A stretch of DNA of 64,000 nt, from the NCBI RefSeq assembly GCF_000484535.1, contig NC_022600.1, positions 2,108,001-2,172,000 of the forward strand, written 5' to 3'. A model generated the notes under the pieces. The model saw only the letters and a program-made list of their open reading frames with translations. It was not told the origin of the DNA and did not search any database. The position numbers and the translations under genes were made by a program. Every line of letters starts with the position of its first letter. The first letter of the stretch is position 1. This stretch comes from Gloeobacter kilaueensis JS1 (lineage in GTDB: Bacteria; Cyanobacteriota; Cyanobacteriia; Gloeobacterales; Gloeobacteraceae). Below, one piece after another: positions 1-8,873 of the stretch.

Positions 1-2
1 AG

Positions 3-260
3 TTAGGCCGCCTGCTGGGACTCGATCCGTCCGAGGTGCCCGACAACGTGCTCTACCCCAATGCCTCCAACACGATCTTTGCTCGCTCCACCTCCGGGAC
101 TATCGAGCAACTCAAAGGTGTGGTCCTGTTTGGGCAGGGACCAAGCCTGGCAGAGGCGGGCCGCACCGATCGCACGATCGAAAGCGAACAACTGCGCACC
201 GTCGCCTACAGCCTGCGCAACCGCAGCTGCGGCCAGAAACCGGCGACCGCCCTCAAGTAA
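3..260 (+). CDS. C-terminal end of an unknown protein (partial)
   Basis: The reading frame is open from the window edge to a TAA stop at 258-260, giving 85 residues of a gene that begins outside the window. The fragment has no recognisable domain, signal or membrane segment; it is mixed polar with one cysteine near the end (RSCGQK). Its length and lack of in-frame stops support coding, but an internal start at GTG 36 would also give a short protein. I do not recognise the family. Confidence 0.4.
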   Translation, partial: LGRLLGLDPSEVPDNVLYPNASNTIFARSTSGTIEQLKGVVLFGQGPSLAEAGRTDRTIESEQLRTVAYSLRNRSCGQKPATALK

Positions 261-284
261 GCGCCGGCCCTTTGCTCAAAAAGT

Positions 285-617
285 CTATATGGCAATTGGC
301 CAGCGCCGCTCGACCAGCAGGTAGCGGGCGACATCGAGGGGGTTGGCCCGGCGGGTGTGGAACAGTTCGCGCAGGTTGGTGCTGCGGGATCGAAAACCGA
401 CGATCTTTTGCAGCTGGCCATCTTCGGCTACCAACAGATCGCCTTTTTGGACCTGTCGGCCCCCGACAGTCACCTTCAGGCCGTCCGGTCCCGCCTTCAC
501 GTCCAGTCTCTCCTTGGTCGTGACGAGGACGACCGACTGGGTGATTGGTTCACTGGCCGCTCTGGTCGTTGATGCCATCGGGAACTGCCTCCAGGTACGC
601 TTCAAGGTTGAGGTCAT
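285..617 (-). CDS. small protein of unknown function
   Basis: A 110-residue frame starts with ATG at 617, preceded by a G-rich stretch that could act as a ribosome binding site; a second ATG (MASTTRAA) 13 codons in is an alternative start. The middle (KGDLLVAEDGQLQKIVGFRSRSTN) reads like a small beta-rich fold and the C-terminus is basic and hydrophobic. There is no signal peptide or known motif. It is convergent with the partial gene upstream. Function unknown. Confidence 0.45.
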   Translation of the reverse strand: MTSTLKRTWRQFPMASTTRAASEPITQSVVLVTTKERLDVKAGPDGLKVTVGGRQVQKGDLLVAEDGQLQKIVGFRSRSTNLRELFHTRRANPLDVARYLLVERRWPIAI

Positions 618-699
618 ATTAGCCCCCAGGGTACTGAGAAGGAACCTGACAGTTCCCTCAGCCGGTCCCTGCAGATCCTCGACCGGGCACCGGGCCGTG

Positions 700-868
700 G
701 TTTGACTGAAGAATAAAACTTTTTAAAGTGGATGGGCAATTGAGCGGGTTCTCGCTTATCTGGCAGCGGGCGGAGCGCTCAAAAACCTGGAACCCCGGCC
801 CGCCGGAGGCTGTCAAGGAGATCAGTGTGGATACCAGCGGGCTGCGTTCGCTTCGGCGCAGCCTTTTT
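700..868 (+). ncRNA. candidate small RNA ending in an intrinsic terminator
   Basis: The gap between the small unknown gene and radC holds a clear plus-strand terminator at 840-868 but no plus-strand gene upstream of it. A TTGACT hexamer lies at 702-707 and the sequence after it can form several short GC hairpins. This would fit a non-coding transcript of roughly 130-150 nt. I cannot match it to 6S, SRP, tmRNA or RNase P RNA from its sequence. The start point is a guess. Confidence 0.22.
840..868 (+). terminator. intrinsic terminator
   Basis: Perfect 7-bp stem GGCTGCG (840-846) and CGCAGCC (857-863) around a 10-nt loop, followed directly by TTTTT (864-868). The T-run lies on the plus strand only, so it does not serve radC, which is on the minus strand. 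Confidence 0.6.
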
Positions 869-874
869 CTTGGG

Positions 875-1585
875 TCAGGACTGCCAGAGGGCGGTGGTCC
901 GCCGCAGGCTGGTGCAGCTGTGCTGAGCGACAATCACGTGGTCGAGCACCGGAATCTGCAGGGTCCGGGCGCATTCGAGCAGCTGGCGGGTGAGGCGCAG
1001 ATCCTCCGCCGAAGGGTCGGTGATCCCGGAAGGATGGTTGTGGGCGACGATGATCCCCGCCGCTGCCTGGCGGATCGCCTCGCGGAAGATCTCGCGCGGG
1101 TGGGCGAGGGTTTCATCGAGGGTGCCAAGGGTGACGATCCGGTGGGCGATGAGCCGATTCTTGATATCGAGCAGGAGCACGGCGAACTGTTCCTGGCGGG
1201 CAAAGGCCATCTCGGCCCTGAGCACCGCCGCCACAGCCTGGGGACTATCGACGACGGGGCGCGGCGCTGGGGGTGCCAGAAAAACCCGCCGGCCCAGTTC
1301 AAGGGCGGCAAGCAGGCTGGCGGCCCTCGCCGGTCCAATGCCCGGCTGGAGCATCAGTTCAGCGGCGCTGATGTCGCGCAGGTGCGCCAGCGGGTCGCAG
1401 CCCGGCCCTTCGAGGGAGCGCAGGAGCCGCTGGGCCAGCCCAATGGCGCTCAGGCCGTTCGCCTGGCCGCTGCCCAATAAAATCGCGAGCAGTTCGGCGG
1501 TGGCCAGTCCCCTGGGGCCACCGTCGAACAGTCGTTCCCGTGGCCGCTCGCAGGCGGGCAATTCGGCGATGCGCAGAGCTTCCAT
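875..1585 (-). CDS. radC: RadC-family JAB/JAMM domain protein
   Basis: The 236-residue protein has the full RadC layout: an N-terminal RxRERL segment, a helix-hairpin-helix region (LQPGIGPARAASLLAALELGRR, about residues 79-100) and a C-terminal JAB/MPN domain. The JAMM metal site is intact: H182-x-H184 in AHNHPSG, then S192 and D195. The family is usually annotated as a DNA repair protein, but the biochemical role in bacteria is poorly defined. The length is normal and the gene is monocistronic. Family assignment is firm. Confidence 0.93.
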   Translation of the reverse strand: MEALRIAELPACERPRERLFDGGPRGLATAELLAILLGSGQANGLSAIGLAQRLLRSLEGPGCDPLAHLRDISAAELMLQPGIGPARAASLLAALELGRRVFLAPPAPRPVVDSPQAVAAVLRAEMAFARQEQFAVLLLDIKNRLIAHRIVTLGTLDETLAHPREIFREAIRQAAAGIIVAHNHPSGITDPSAEDLRLTRQLLECARTLQIPVLDHVIVAQHSCTSLRRTTALWQS

Positions 1586-1641
1586 ACCGTGAGCCTAGCC
1601 GGATCGCCGGTTGTCCGCCGCACCGCACAGGACCGGACGCT

Positions 1642-3816
1642 TCAAAATGTCGATTTGAGGCCGAGCCGGAAGTTTGTCCCCGGTGCCGGGTTGCCGTAGG
1701 ACTTTTCAAAGTAGGTGCCGAGCAAATTTTCGATGTAGGCGTTTGCCGTCAGATTTTCACCCATCGGGACACGCAGCGAGAGATCGAGGGTGGCGTAGCC
1801 GGGCAGCGTCGAGCCGGTGGGCAGCTTCGCGATGTGCTCAAGAAAGATCGGATTGTTGGTAGCCGGGTCGCGCACTTCGATGTCCGAGGGGCCGACGTGG
1901 TAGGTATCGACCGAGCGGCCACCGACGACGTTGGCAAACAGGGCAGCGCGAAAACCACTCGGAGTGGCGTAGGAGAGGCCGAGGTTGCCGACCAAAAAAG
2001 GCACGAGCTGGTACTGGGTCTGGCTGATGTCGGGCCGCAGGCCATCGATGATCCGGGCGTCGGTGTAGGTGCCGGTGGCAAAGAGTTCCCAGCGCGGCGA
2101 CATCTTCCAGTTGAAGCCAAATTCAAGGCCGGTGATATAGACCGCCGGATAATTGACCCGCACCCGGTCGCCGTTGATGTAGCCCAGCGAGGCAAAGTAC
2201 GGAAAATCTGGCTGGCGCGGGTCCACCAGGTTGATCGTAAGCAGATTGCGCACGTCGGAGATAAACGTGCTGAAGCGCAGGCTGGTACTTGGGGTCGGTT
2301 CCCAGTCAAAACCTGCATCCCAGAAGCTTCCCCGCTCAGGTAGCAGATTCGGGTTGCCCTTGTGGACGGTCTTGCCGTAGAGGTCGTCGAAGTTGGGAGC
2401 CTTGAAGCCCTGGCTCCAGTTGGAGCGCAGGGCAAAGTTGGGCGCTATCTGCCAGCGCACGCCGATACTCGGGTCGAAGGAATTGCCATACTGGCTGGTG
2501 ACGCTGTAGCGCGCCCCCGCATTCATCAGCAGATTCGGTGCCAGGCGAAATTCGTTGAGAAAAAAGACCGCAGGCCGATCGAGGCTGGTGTTGTAGTCTA
2601 CCTGGTTGAGGTTGACCACCTCGGAGGTGCCGATCTCCTTGAGCCAGTCGAGCCCGTAGGTCAGGTTCCAGCTGGGGGTGAGCTGCCAGTTGTGGGTGGC
2701 GCGCAGGCCCAGCAGGTAGACGCCGGTCTGAAAGTCCTCGCCCGCCGGATCGAGTTCCCGGTTGCGCGAGCGGTCGAGCGACAGGCGCACCTGGGCGGTC
2801 GAGTCGTTGCCCTGCCCCAGTTTGCTGTCCCAGGTGAGGGCCACCCCCCAGGTGTCGGTGCTCAGGCGCGACTTGTGATCGTTGTTGAAGCCCAACTGCT
2901 CGGCGCTCAAGCCGGCGAAGACGTTCGTGCGGGTGTCGGTGATCGAAAAGGGCGAGACGCCCTTGGCGGTGTTGCGGATGTAGGTGTCGAGGCTCAGGGT
3001 GTTGCGCGGATCGATGTCGTAGCTGAGGTTGAGGTTGTAGGAGCGCTGAGAAAAATCGCCGTTGGGCCGGATGCCGGTCAGCCGCCCGACGGGCCGCTCG
3101 ACCGAGTAGAAGTAATTGTTGAGGGTGTTGAAATTTTCGTAAGCCAGGTTGTAGGTAAAGTTGCCGGAGCGGCCCTGGTAGTACGCGCCGTACTTGCTGT
3201 AGCCGTAGCTGCCAAATTCGACACTCACCTGGCCTTCCAGGGGCCGGGTCGGTTTGCGGGTAATCACGTTGATCACCCCGCCGAGGGCGGTACTGCCGTA
3301 GAGGGTGGTGCCGCCAGTGGGCATCACCTCCACCCGCTCGACGTTGTTGACCGGGATCTCGCCGGGGTCGAAGTGCTGCTGGTTGAGGTTGCTGATCGGT
3401 CTGCCGTCGATCAAGATCGCTGTACTCGTCGTGGGCAGCCCCCGGATGAAGTGGCCGTTGTGAACGTCGGAACCGGCACCGTAGATGTTGGAAGCCACCC
3501 CCGGCACGTTGCGGATTGCATCGCCCAGGGTGCGCGCCCCCTTTTGCTCCAGCTGGCGGCGGTCGATCGTATAGACCGGGGCGGTGGTCTCGCTCTGGCG
3601 GCGCGTTCGCACCGAGCCGGTGACGATCACCTCGTCGAGATCGTTTGTCTGGGCCTCACTGGCCTGGGTGGCCTGGGCAATCTGGGACCATTCCGCCGGG
3701 GCAAGATCGGCGGCCCGCGTCGAGGGGCGCGGCAACTCCTCTGCCGCCGCCGCTCCTCCAGCCATCACAAAAAATGCGCAGCCCAAAATCGGGCTCGCCC
3801 AAAAGCGCCTGTCCAT
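1642..3816 (-). CDS. TonB-dependent outer-membrane receptor
   Basis: About 724 residues from ATG 3816, chosen because AGGAAAG lies just upstream and a signal peptide follows (MDRRFWASPILGCAFFVMAGGAAAAEE); a longer frame reaches 3885. The mature N-terminus carries a TonB-box-like stretch (DLDEVIVTGS), then a plug domain (TIDRRQLEQKGARTLGDAIRNVPG; YGSTALGGVINVITRKP) and a 22-strand-type barrel ending in a terminal Phe, as expected for outer-membrane barrels. It would import a siderophore, corrinoid or similar ligand using TonB energy. The substrate cannot be read from sequence, and no ABC importer is adjacent. Confidence 0.92.
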   Translation of the reverse strand: MDRRFWASPILGCAFFVMAGGAAAAEELPRPSTRAADLAPAEWSQIAQATQASEAQTNDLDEVIVTGSVRTRRQSETTAPVYTIDRRQLEQKGARTLGDAIRNVPGVASNIYGAGSDVHNGHFIRGLPTTSTAILIDGRPISNLNQQHFDPGEIPVNNVERVEVMPTGGTTLYGSTALGGVINVITRKPTRPLEGQVSVEFGSYGYSKYGAYYQGRSGNFTYNLAYENFNTLNNYFYSVERPVGRLTGIRPNGDFSQRSYNLNLSYDIDPRNTLSLDTYIRNTAKGVSPFSITDTRTNVFAGLSAEQLGFNNDHKSRLSTDTWGVALTWDSKLGQGNDSTAQVRLSLDRSRNRELDPAGEDFQTGVYLLGLRATHNWQLTPSWNLTYGLDWLKEIGTSEVVNLNQVDYNTSLDRPAVFFLNEFRLAPNLLMNAGARYSVTSQYGNSFDPSIGVRWQIAPNFALRSNWSQGFKAPNFDDLYGKTVHKGNPNLLPERGSFWDAGFDWEPTPSTSLRFSTFISDVRNLLTINLVDPRQPDFPYFASLGYINGDRVRVNYPAVYITGLEFGFNWKMSPRWELFATGTYTDARIIDGLRPDISQTQYQLVPFLVGNLGLSYATPSGFRAALFANVVGGRSVDTYHVGPSDIEVRDPATNNPIFLEHIAKLPTGSTLPGYATLDLSLRVPMGENLTANAYIENLLGTYFEKSYGNPAPGTNFRLGLKSTF

Positions 3817-3994
3817 GGTGACTTTCCTGCTCACAGCTGCCTGGGAGCCAACCCCCCCGGTGCGCAGCCCAATACCTGAGAGCATCGTAACATTAGATTA
3901 CAAATTTATTTCATTATTCTTTCATAAAATCTGTTGGCGCTTCGCCGGGCCAGAAAACACGTTAGGATGATCGTCCGAGTATCAGAGACTACAC

Positions 3995-5158
3995 ATGCGT
4001 CTGGCGGCCCGACTGGAGAAGCTCCAGTCCAACGTGTTTAGCTTGATGGACGAGGCGAAGGCGAAGGCGCGCCGGGCCGGCAAGCCGGTGGTGGACCTGT
4101 CGCTGGGTTCATCGGATCTGTCTCCACCCGCCCACGCCATCGAGAGCATCCGCCGCTCGCTGGGCGATCCGGCTTCCCACGGCTATCTGCTCTTTCAGGG
4201 CACCCGCTCGTTTCGCGAAGCCTGCGCCACCTGGTACGCCGGGCGCTACGGCCTGCTTCTTGATCCGGAGAGCGAAATTCTGCCTTTGATCGGTTCTCAA
4301 GAAGGCACCGCCCACATTCCGCTCGCCGTGCTCAACCCCGGCGATGTGGCGCTGCTTTTAGATCCGGGCTATCCGTCCCACATCGGCGGCGTCTATCTGG
4401 CGGGTGGGCAGATCTACCCGCTCGAACTCAAGCCGGAACACGGCTTTTTGCCCCAGCTGGAGCGCATTCCCGAAGAAGTGGTTGCCAGAAGCCGGATGCT
4501 GGTGCTGAGCTATCCCCATAATCCGACCACCGCCACCGCACCGCTGGCCTTCTTTGAGCGGGCCGTCGCCTTCTGCCGCCGCCACGACATCGTTCTGGTC
4601 CACGACTTTCCGTACTCCGACTTTGTCCTCGAAGGCGAGCGCGCCCCTTCGATTCTGCAGGCCGATCCCGAGCGCAGCGTATCGATCGAATTTTTTAGTT
4701 TTTCCAAGTCCTTTCACATGGGGGGCTTTCGCATCGGCTTCGCTGTCGGCAACCGCGAGTTGATAAGCGCCCTGCGTCAGGTCAAGGCAGCGGTCGATTT
4801 TAACCAGTACCGGGGCATTCTCGATGGAGCGGAGGCGGCTCTGCGCGGACCCCAGGACTACCTCGACGCGGCGCTCGCCGTCTTTCGCTCCCGGCGCGAC
4901 CGGGCGGTGGCGGCCCTGGCCAAAATTGGCTGGCAGGTAACAGCGCCGAAGGCGACGATGTACCTGTGGCCGCAACTGCCCGCCAGCTGGCGGGGCAGCT
5001 CGGCAGAATTTTGCATCCGTCTGGTCGAAGAGACCGGCGTCGCCCTCGCCCCCGGTTCGGGCTTTGGCCGCTCCGGCGAGGGGTACGTGCGCTTTGCCCT
5101 CGTCCATCCTGAAGACGTTCTCGAAGAGGCGATCGAGCGCATCGCCCGCTTCTTTTAG
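3995..5158 (+). CDS. class I/II PLP-dependent aminotransferase
   Basis: 387 residues, normal for fold-type I aminotransferases of the LL-diaminopimelate/aspartate type. Visible landmarks are the N-terminal substrate region (VDLSLGSSDLSPP), the PN-type motif SYPHNPTTA and the Schiff-base lysine K238 in SFSKSFHMGGFRIGF; the C-terminal Arg region is YVRFALVHPED. It is divergent from the TonB receptor across an AT-rich 178-bp gap that probably holds both promoters. The exact amino donor is unknown; LL-DAP aminotransferase-like or a general amino-acid transaminase are both possible. Confidence 0.88.
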   Translation: MRLAARLEKLQSNVFSLMDEAKAKARRAGKPVVDLSLGSSDLSPPAHAIESIRRSLGDPASHGYLLFQGTRSFREACATWYAGRYGLLLDPESEILPLIGSQEGTAHIPLAVLNPGDVALLLDPGYPSHIGGVYLAGGQIYPLELKPEHGFLPQLERIPEEVVARSRMLVLSYPHNPTTATAPLAFFERAVAFCRRHDIVLVHDFPYSDFVLEGERAPSILQADPERSVSIEFFSFSKSFHMGGFRIGFAVGNRELISALRQVKAAVDFNQYRGILDGAEAALRGPQDYLDAALAVFRSRRDRAVAALAKIGWQVTAPKATMYLWPQLPASWRGSSAEFCIRLVEETGVALAPGSGFGRSGEGYVRFALVHPEDVLEEAIERIARFF

Positions 5159-5159
5159 T

Positions 5160-5540
5160 TCAGCAATTGCTCCCCTGGCAATTCTGACCTTCGATCCGGC
5201 AGGCCAGCTCGTGGGCCAGATCGTAGCCGCTCGCGTCGGGCAGATCGTCGGAGCGCACGAAGCCACCCACTGCCGAGTGCTCCTTGAGCACGGCAAAGGC
5301 ATTGGCCAGCTCGTGCAGGAGCGCCTCGTCACTGTCAGGCAGCGGCGCTCTGAGCACCGGGATGCCGTGCAGTTCGCAGTGCTGGTACTGGGCTTCGGTG
5401 CTCACCACATGCACCGGGTAGCGCCCGTTTAGAATCAAGCATTCTTTTTTCTCAGGCGATCGAGAATGGTGAACCAGCGAAAAACAACCTCGTATCCGGT
5501 GGGCGAGGCGGGTCAAGCGCGAGAGGTCGATCGGAAGCAT
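5160..5540 (-). CDS. hypothetical protein
   Basis: A 126-residue frame whose stop abuts the stop of the aminotransferase, a tail-to-tail arrangement typical of real genes. It is Cys/His-containing (EKKECLILNG, QYQHCELHGI, and a C-terminal CRIEGQNCQGSNC) with an alpha/beta-like middle, and has no signal or membrane segment. I do not recognise a family. Only one ATG is available at the start; a later non-ATG start is possible. Confidence 0.5.
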   Translation of the reverse strand: MLPIDLSRLTRLAHRIRGCFSLVHHSRSPEKKECLILNGRYPVHVVSTEAQYQHCELHGIPVLRAPLPDSDEALLHELANAFAVLKEHSAVGGFVRSDDLPDASGYDLAHELACRIEGQNCQGSNC

Positions 5541-5758
5541 GGCGTGCCTGAGCAGATCTCCAAATACCAGAATGCCCTATCGCCCGCCGCTTTGCCAGAA
5601 ATTACGTCAGGTGGAGTAGTAAAATTTCGTTTATGTATTTTGGCATACAAAAATCCGGCCCCGATACCAAAAAGCCTCCCCAAAGATAGATGCTTTCTGG
5701 TGGGCGGCGGTTCCTGCTAAAGTGGCGATTCAGAAGCCGCCTGGAGCGCCTGTCTGTC

Positions 5759-7501
5759 ATGCCCACCCTCGAATCCTCCCGCAAGTTTGCCGCCGGTTCG
5801 CCGATTTTTACCGTTGTCGGGCTGCTGGCGCTGTGCCTGGCTTTCTTTTTCTGGCGGCTCGACGCCTACACGCTCTTCGACCGTACCGAGACGGAGACGG
5901 CGGAGGTGGCCCGGCAGATGTTCGCAAGTGGCGATTGGGTGACGCCCATCTTTAACGGCATCCGATACTTCGACAAGCCGGTGTTGCTGTACTGGCTGAT
6001 GGCCATCGGTTTTCAGTTTTTTGGGGTGGGCGAGTGGGGGGTGCGCCTGCCTTCGGCGCTGTTTGCCACCGTGCTCGTGCTCATCACCTACGGCTTTACC
6101 CGGCGCTTGTTGGGTGCCCGTCCGGCGCTACTCGCCACGACGATCTTGATTGCCAATCCGTTCGTCTTTGGGCTGGCGCGCACGGGGGTGACCGACATGG
6201 GCCTGGGCTGCTTTATGGCGGCGGCCCTCTACGGCTGGTACTGGTCCTTTAGTGAAAAGCGGCCCTGGGGCTACTGGCTGGGCTTTGCCTGTTTGGCGGG
6301 GGCGGTGCTGATCAAAGGCCCCATCGGGCTGTTGCTGCCGGGGCTGACGATTCTCATCTTCGCAGCCTGGAGCGGCCAGTGGCGACGGCTCGCTGAGCTG
6401 CCCTGGCTCGGGGGCACGGCCCTTTTTGCACTTTTGACCCTGCCCTGGTACGTGCTGGTCACCCAGGCGAACGGTGCCGGTTTCTTATGGACGTTTTTCT
6501 TTCATCACAACATCGACCGCTTTTTGAGCGTCATCGATAACCAGCCGGGGCCGTGGTACTACTACCTGCTCTATACCCCGGCGGGTTTCTTTCCCTGGGT
6601 CGCTCTTTTGCCCGTGACCTTGCCGCAGTTGGCCCGCTTTGAGTGGGTGCGGCGGAGCTACTGGCAGCAGCGGCCACCGGCTGAACAGTTGCGTTTGTTT
6701 TTATGCCTCTGGTTTGCGATCGTGCTCGTCTTTTTGAGCACCGCCTCCACCAAGCTGCCCCACTACATCATGCCGGCCCTACCGGCCCTCGCTCTGCTCT
6801 GTGCCATCGTCTGGGAAAGCCAGATGCGCCAGGCAAAAGGCCCGCTCCTCCGCCTCGGCCTCGCAGGCATTGCCGGTTTCTGGCTGTTGCTGGCGGTGGC
6901 CTTCGCAGTCGCCCCGCGCCTGATTAGCGATCCGACCCTGCCGGATCTGCGGGCGAGCCTGGAGGCGACCGGCCTGCCCTGGATGCTTGCCGGTATCTGT
7001 CTGGCCGCTGCGATTGCCGCTGTCGCAGCCCTGGTGCGCGCTCAGCTGGAGTGGGCCTGGGCGGGCAACCTGTTGGCTTTCTTTTTGCTTTTTATCGCCC
7101 TCATCAACGGCCTGATGCCGCTGCTGGAGCCCCAGTTGCATGGCCCGCTTCTGGCGATTGCCAACCGCCTGCACCGGGAGGTCCGCCCCGGCATTCTGCC
7201 CGCCTCGCTCAACGTCTACGCCCCCAGCCTGAATTTTTATGGCCGCATCGACCGTATCCCCGTCTACATCAAAAGCCCCCAGGTCCGCTACCAGATGGCC
7301 CAATCCGAGCGGATGCTGCTGGTGACCACTGCCCAGGCCCTGTGCGATCACTGGATGCTCTTGAACGAGTACCCGATTATCTACAGCGCCGGTATCTACC
7401 GCATCTACGACATCCCGCCCCACTCGCGGCTTCGCTACTCAAAATCTGAGGCATGTCAGCAGATGCACACACTAGATGTGCAGAACTTTCGGGTACACTA
7501 G
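5759..7501 (+). CDS. ArnT/PMT-like membrane glycosyltransferase (GT83)
   Basis: About 580 residues from ATG 5759 (the frame extends to 5690). It is a polytopic membrane protein with roughly a dozen hydrophobic helices. The first periplasmic loop carries the acidic catalytic-type motif (DRTETETAEVARQMFASGDWVTP), followed by YFDKPVLLYWL and TKLPHYIMPALPALAL, all hallmarks of the ArnT/PMT superfamily using polyprenyl-phosphate sugar donors. It probably modifies an envelope glycan or lipid. It is followed closely by ftsW on the same strand. The acceptor is unknown. Confidence 0.87.
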   Translation: MPTLESSRKFAAGSPIFTVVGLLALCLAFFFWRLDAYTLFDRTETETAEVARQMFASGDWVTPIFNGIRYFDKPVLLYWLMAIGFQFFGVGEWGVRLPSALFATVLVLITYGFTRRLLGARPALLATTILIANPFVFGLARTGVTDMGLGCFMAAALYGWYWSFSEKRPWGYWLGFACLAGAVLIKGPIGLLLPGLTILIFAAWSGQWRRLAELPWLGGTALFALLTLPWYVLVTQANGAGFLWTFFFHHNIDRFLSVIDNQPGPWYYYLLYTPAGFFPWVALLPVTLPQLARFEWVRRSYWQQRPPAEQLRLFLCLWFAIVLVFLSTASTKLPHYIMPALPALALLCAIVWESQMRQAKGPLLRLGLAGIAGFWLLLAVAFAVAPRLISDPTLPDLRASLEATGLPWMLAGICLAAAIAAVAALVRAQLEWAWAGNLLAFFLLFIALINGLMPLLEPQLHGPLLAIANRLHREVRPGILPASLNVYAPSLNFYGRIDRIPVYIKSPQVRYQMAQSERMLLVTTAQALCDHWMLLNEYPIIYSAGIYRIYDIPPHSRLRYSKSEACQQMHTLDVQNFRVH

Positions 7502-7523
7502 CAGAAAAATCCAGCCCTCTGCC

Positions 7524-8822
7524 ATGCCCACGCTTCTGAATCGCCCACCGACCGTTGCCTCACCCCGTCCCGGCAACCCGGCCTTTGCCGACTGGGCTGC
7601 CGAAGCGCGGCTGCTGGTCGTTCTCACCCTCTGCTGGCTCGGTTTCGGCTTGCTGGTTCTTTTTTCGGCCTCACTACCGGTGGGGGTGCTGCAGTACGGC
7701 GACGGCCTGCGCTTTTTGATCCGCCAGGCGCTCGCCGCCGCAGTTGGCCTGGGGCTTTTAGCCTGGCTCTGCCGCACCCGCCTCGACCGCCTCTTTTCGC
7801 TGGCGCTGCCTGTCTTTGTAGTGCTGGCGGCGATGGTCTGGCTGGTCAAAGTGCCGGGGATCGGGGTCGAACTCAATGGGGCGCGGCGCTGGATCGACCT
7901 CGGACCGCTCTCGCTGCAGCCTTCTGAGCTGATCAAACCTTTCTTGCTGTTGCTCGCCGCACCGATTATCGCAAGTTGGCGGCAGCTACCCAACCCCAGG
8001 CGCTTGATGGCTCTTGCCGGGGCGGCGCTGGCGGTGGGCGGTGTGCTCATGCAGCCGGATCTGGGCACGGCAGCTTTGATGGGCCTGGTGCTCTGGTTGA
8101 TGGCCTTTATCGGCGGCATTCCTCTGGGCGGCCTCTTGGCAGTGCTGGTGGGCGGCGGCGCGGTCGCTGTCTGGAAGGTGAGCAACACCGCTTACCAGAT
8201 GGGCCGGGTAACGGCCTTTCTCGATCCCTGGCAGGTGGCCCGCGCCGAAGGCTACCAGCTGGTGCAGAGCTTAATTGCCGTCGGTTCGGGGGGCATCCAG
8301 GGAACAGGTTACGGGCTTTCGGCGCAAAAAGCTTCCTTTTTGCCCTATCCTTACTCCGACTTTATCTTCTCGGTCTTCTGCGAAGAATTCGGCCTCATCG
8401 GTAGCGTCGCCTTCGTCCTCTTTTTGCTGCTATTTCTGGTGGTCGGGCTGCGGGTGGCGGTGCGCTGCGCGGAGCCTTCGCGCCGTCTGCTCGCCGCCGG
8501 GAGCACGCTCATCCTGGTGGGCCAGGCATTTTTGCACATCGCGGTGGTGATCGGGGCGGTCCCGCCCAAGGGCATCCCCCTACCGCTGGTGAGCTACGGC
8601 GGCAGCGGCCTGATCGCGAGCTTGCTCTGCTGTGGTCTGCTCATTCGCACTGCCCGCGAGATGAACCTCGCTCCGGCGGTGCGCTTTGTAGGCCGTCGGC
8701 GGCCCGCCCCTGGGCGTCCCCGCCGTCCGTCCCGCCGCCCTCCCCGCCCGGAAGCAGCGTCGGAACCGGCACGACCGGCGACATTGCCCGCCTACTTGCT
8801 TGCCTCGACCCGCGTTCGTTAG
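7524..8822 (+). CDS. ftsW: FtsW-type SEDS peptidoglycan polymerase
   Basis: 432 residues from ATG 7524; the frame is open to 7476 inside the preceding gene, but the downstream ATG fits the family start. About ten transmembrane helices and the SEDS signatures are visible: GARRWIDLGPLSLQPSELIK, the QSLIAVGSGGIQGTGYG loop and PLPLVSYGGSGLIA near the C-terminus. SEDS proteins polymerise lipid II with a partner class B PBP; FtsW acts at the septum and RodA in elongation. The C-terminal 50 residues are an unusual Arg/Pro-rich tail (RRRPAPGRPRRPSRRPPRPE). RodA is the alternative name. Confidence 0.9.
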   Translation: MPTLLNRPPTVASPRPGNPAFADWAAEARLLVVLTLCWLGFGLLVLFSASLPVGVLQYGDGLRFLIRQALAAAVGLGLLAWLCRTRLDRLFSLALPVFVVLAAMVWLVKVPGIGVELNGARRWIDLGPLSLQPSELIKPFLLLLAAPIIASWRQLPNPRRLMALAGAALAVGGVLMQPDLGTAALMGLVLWLMAFIGGIPLGGLLAVLVGGGAVAVWKVSNTAYQMGRVTAFLDPWQVARAEGYQLVQSLIAVGSGGIQGTGYGLSAQKASFLPYPYSDFIFSVFCEEFGLIGSVAFVLFLLLFLVVGLRVAVRCAEPSRRLLAAGSTLILVGQAFLHIAVVIGAVPPKGIPLPLVSYGGSGLIASLLCCGLLIRTAREMNLAPAVRFVGRRRPAPGRPRRPSRRPPRPEAASEPARPATLPAYLLASTRVR

Positions 8823-8873
8823 AGCACTTGTATCACGACTGACGGCGGCCAGGATGGGCGGTGGGCAGAATCC

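Noticed and set aside
2362-3879. 505-residue open frame opposite the TonB receptor
   Set aside because: It is antisense to a full-length receptor with clear plug and barrel motifs; long antisense frames are expected at this GC content and it has no domain.
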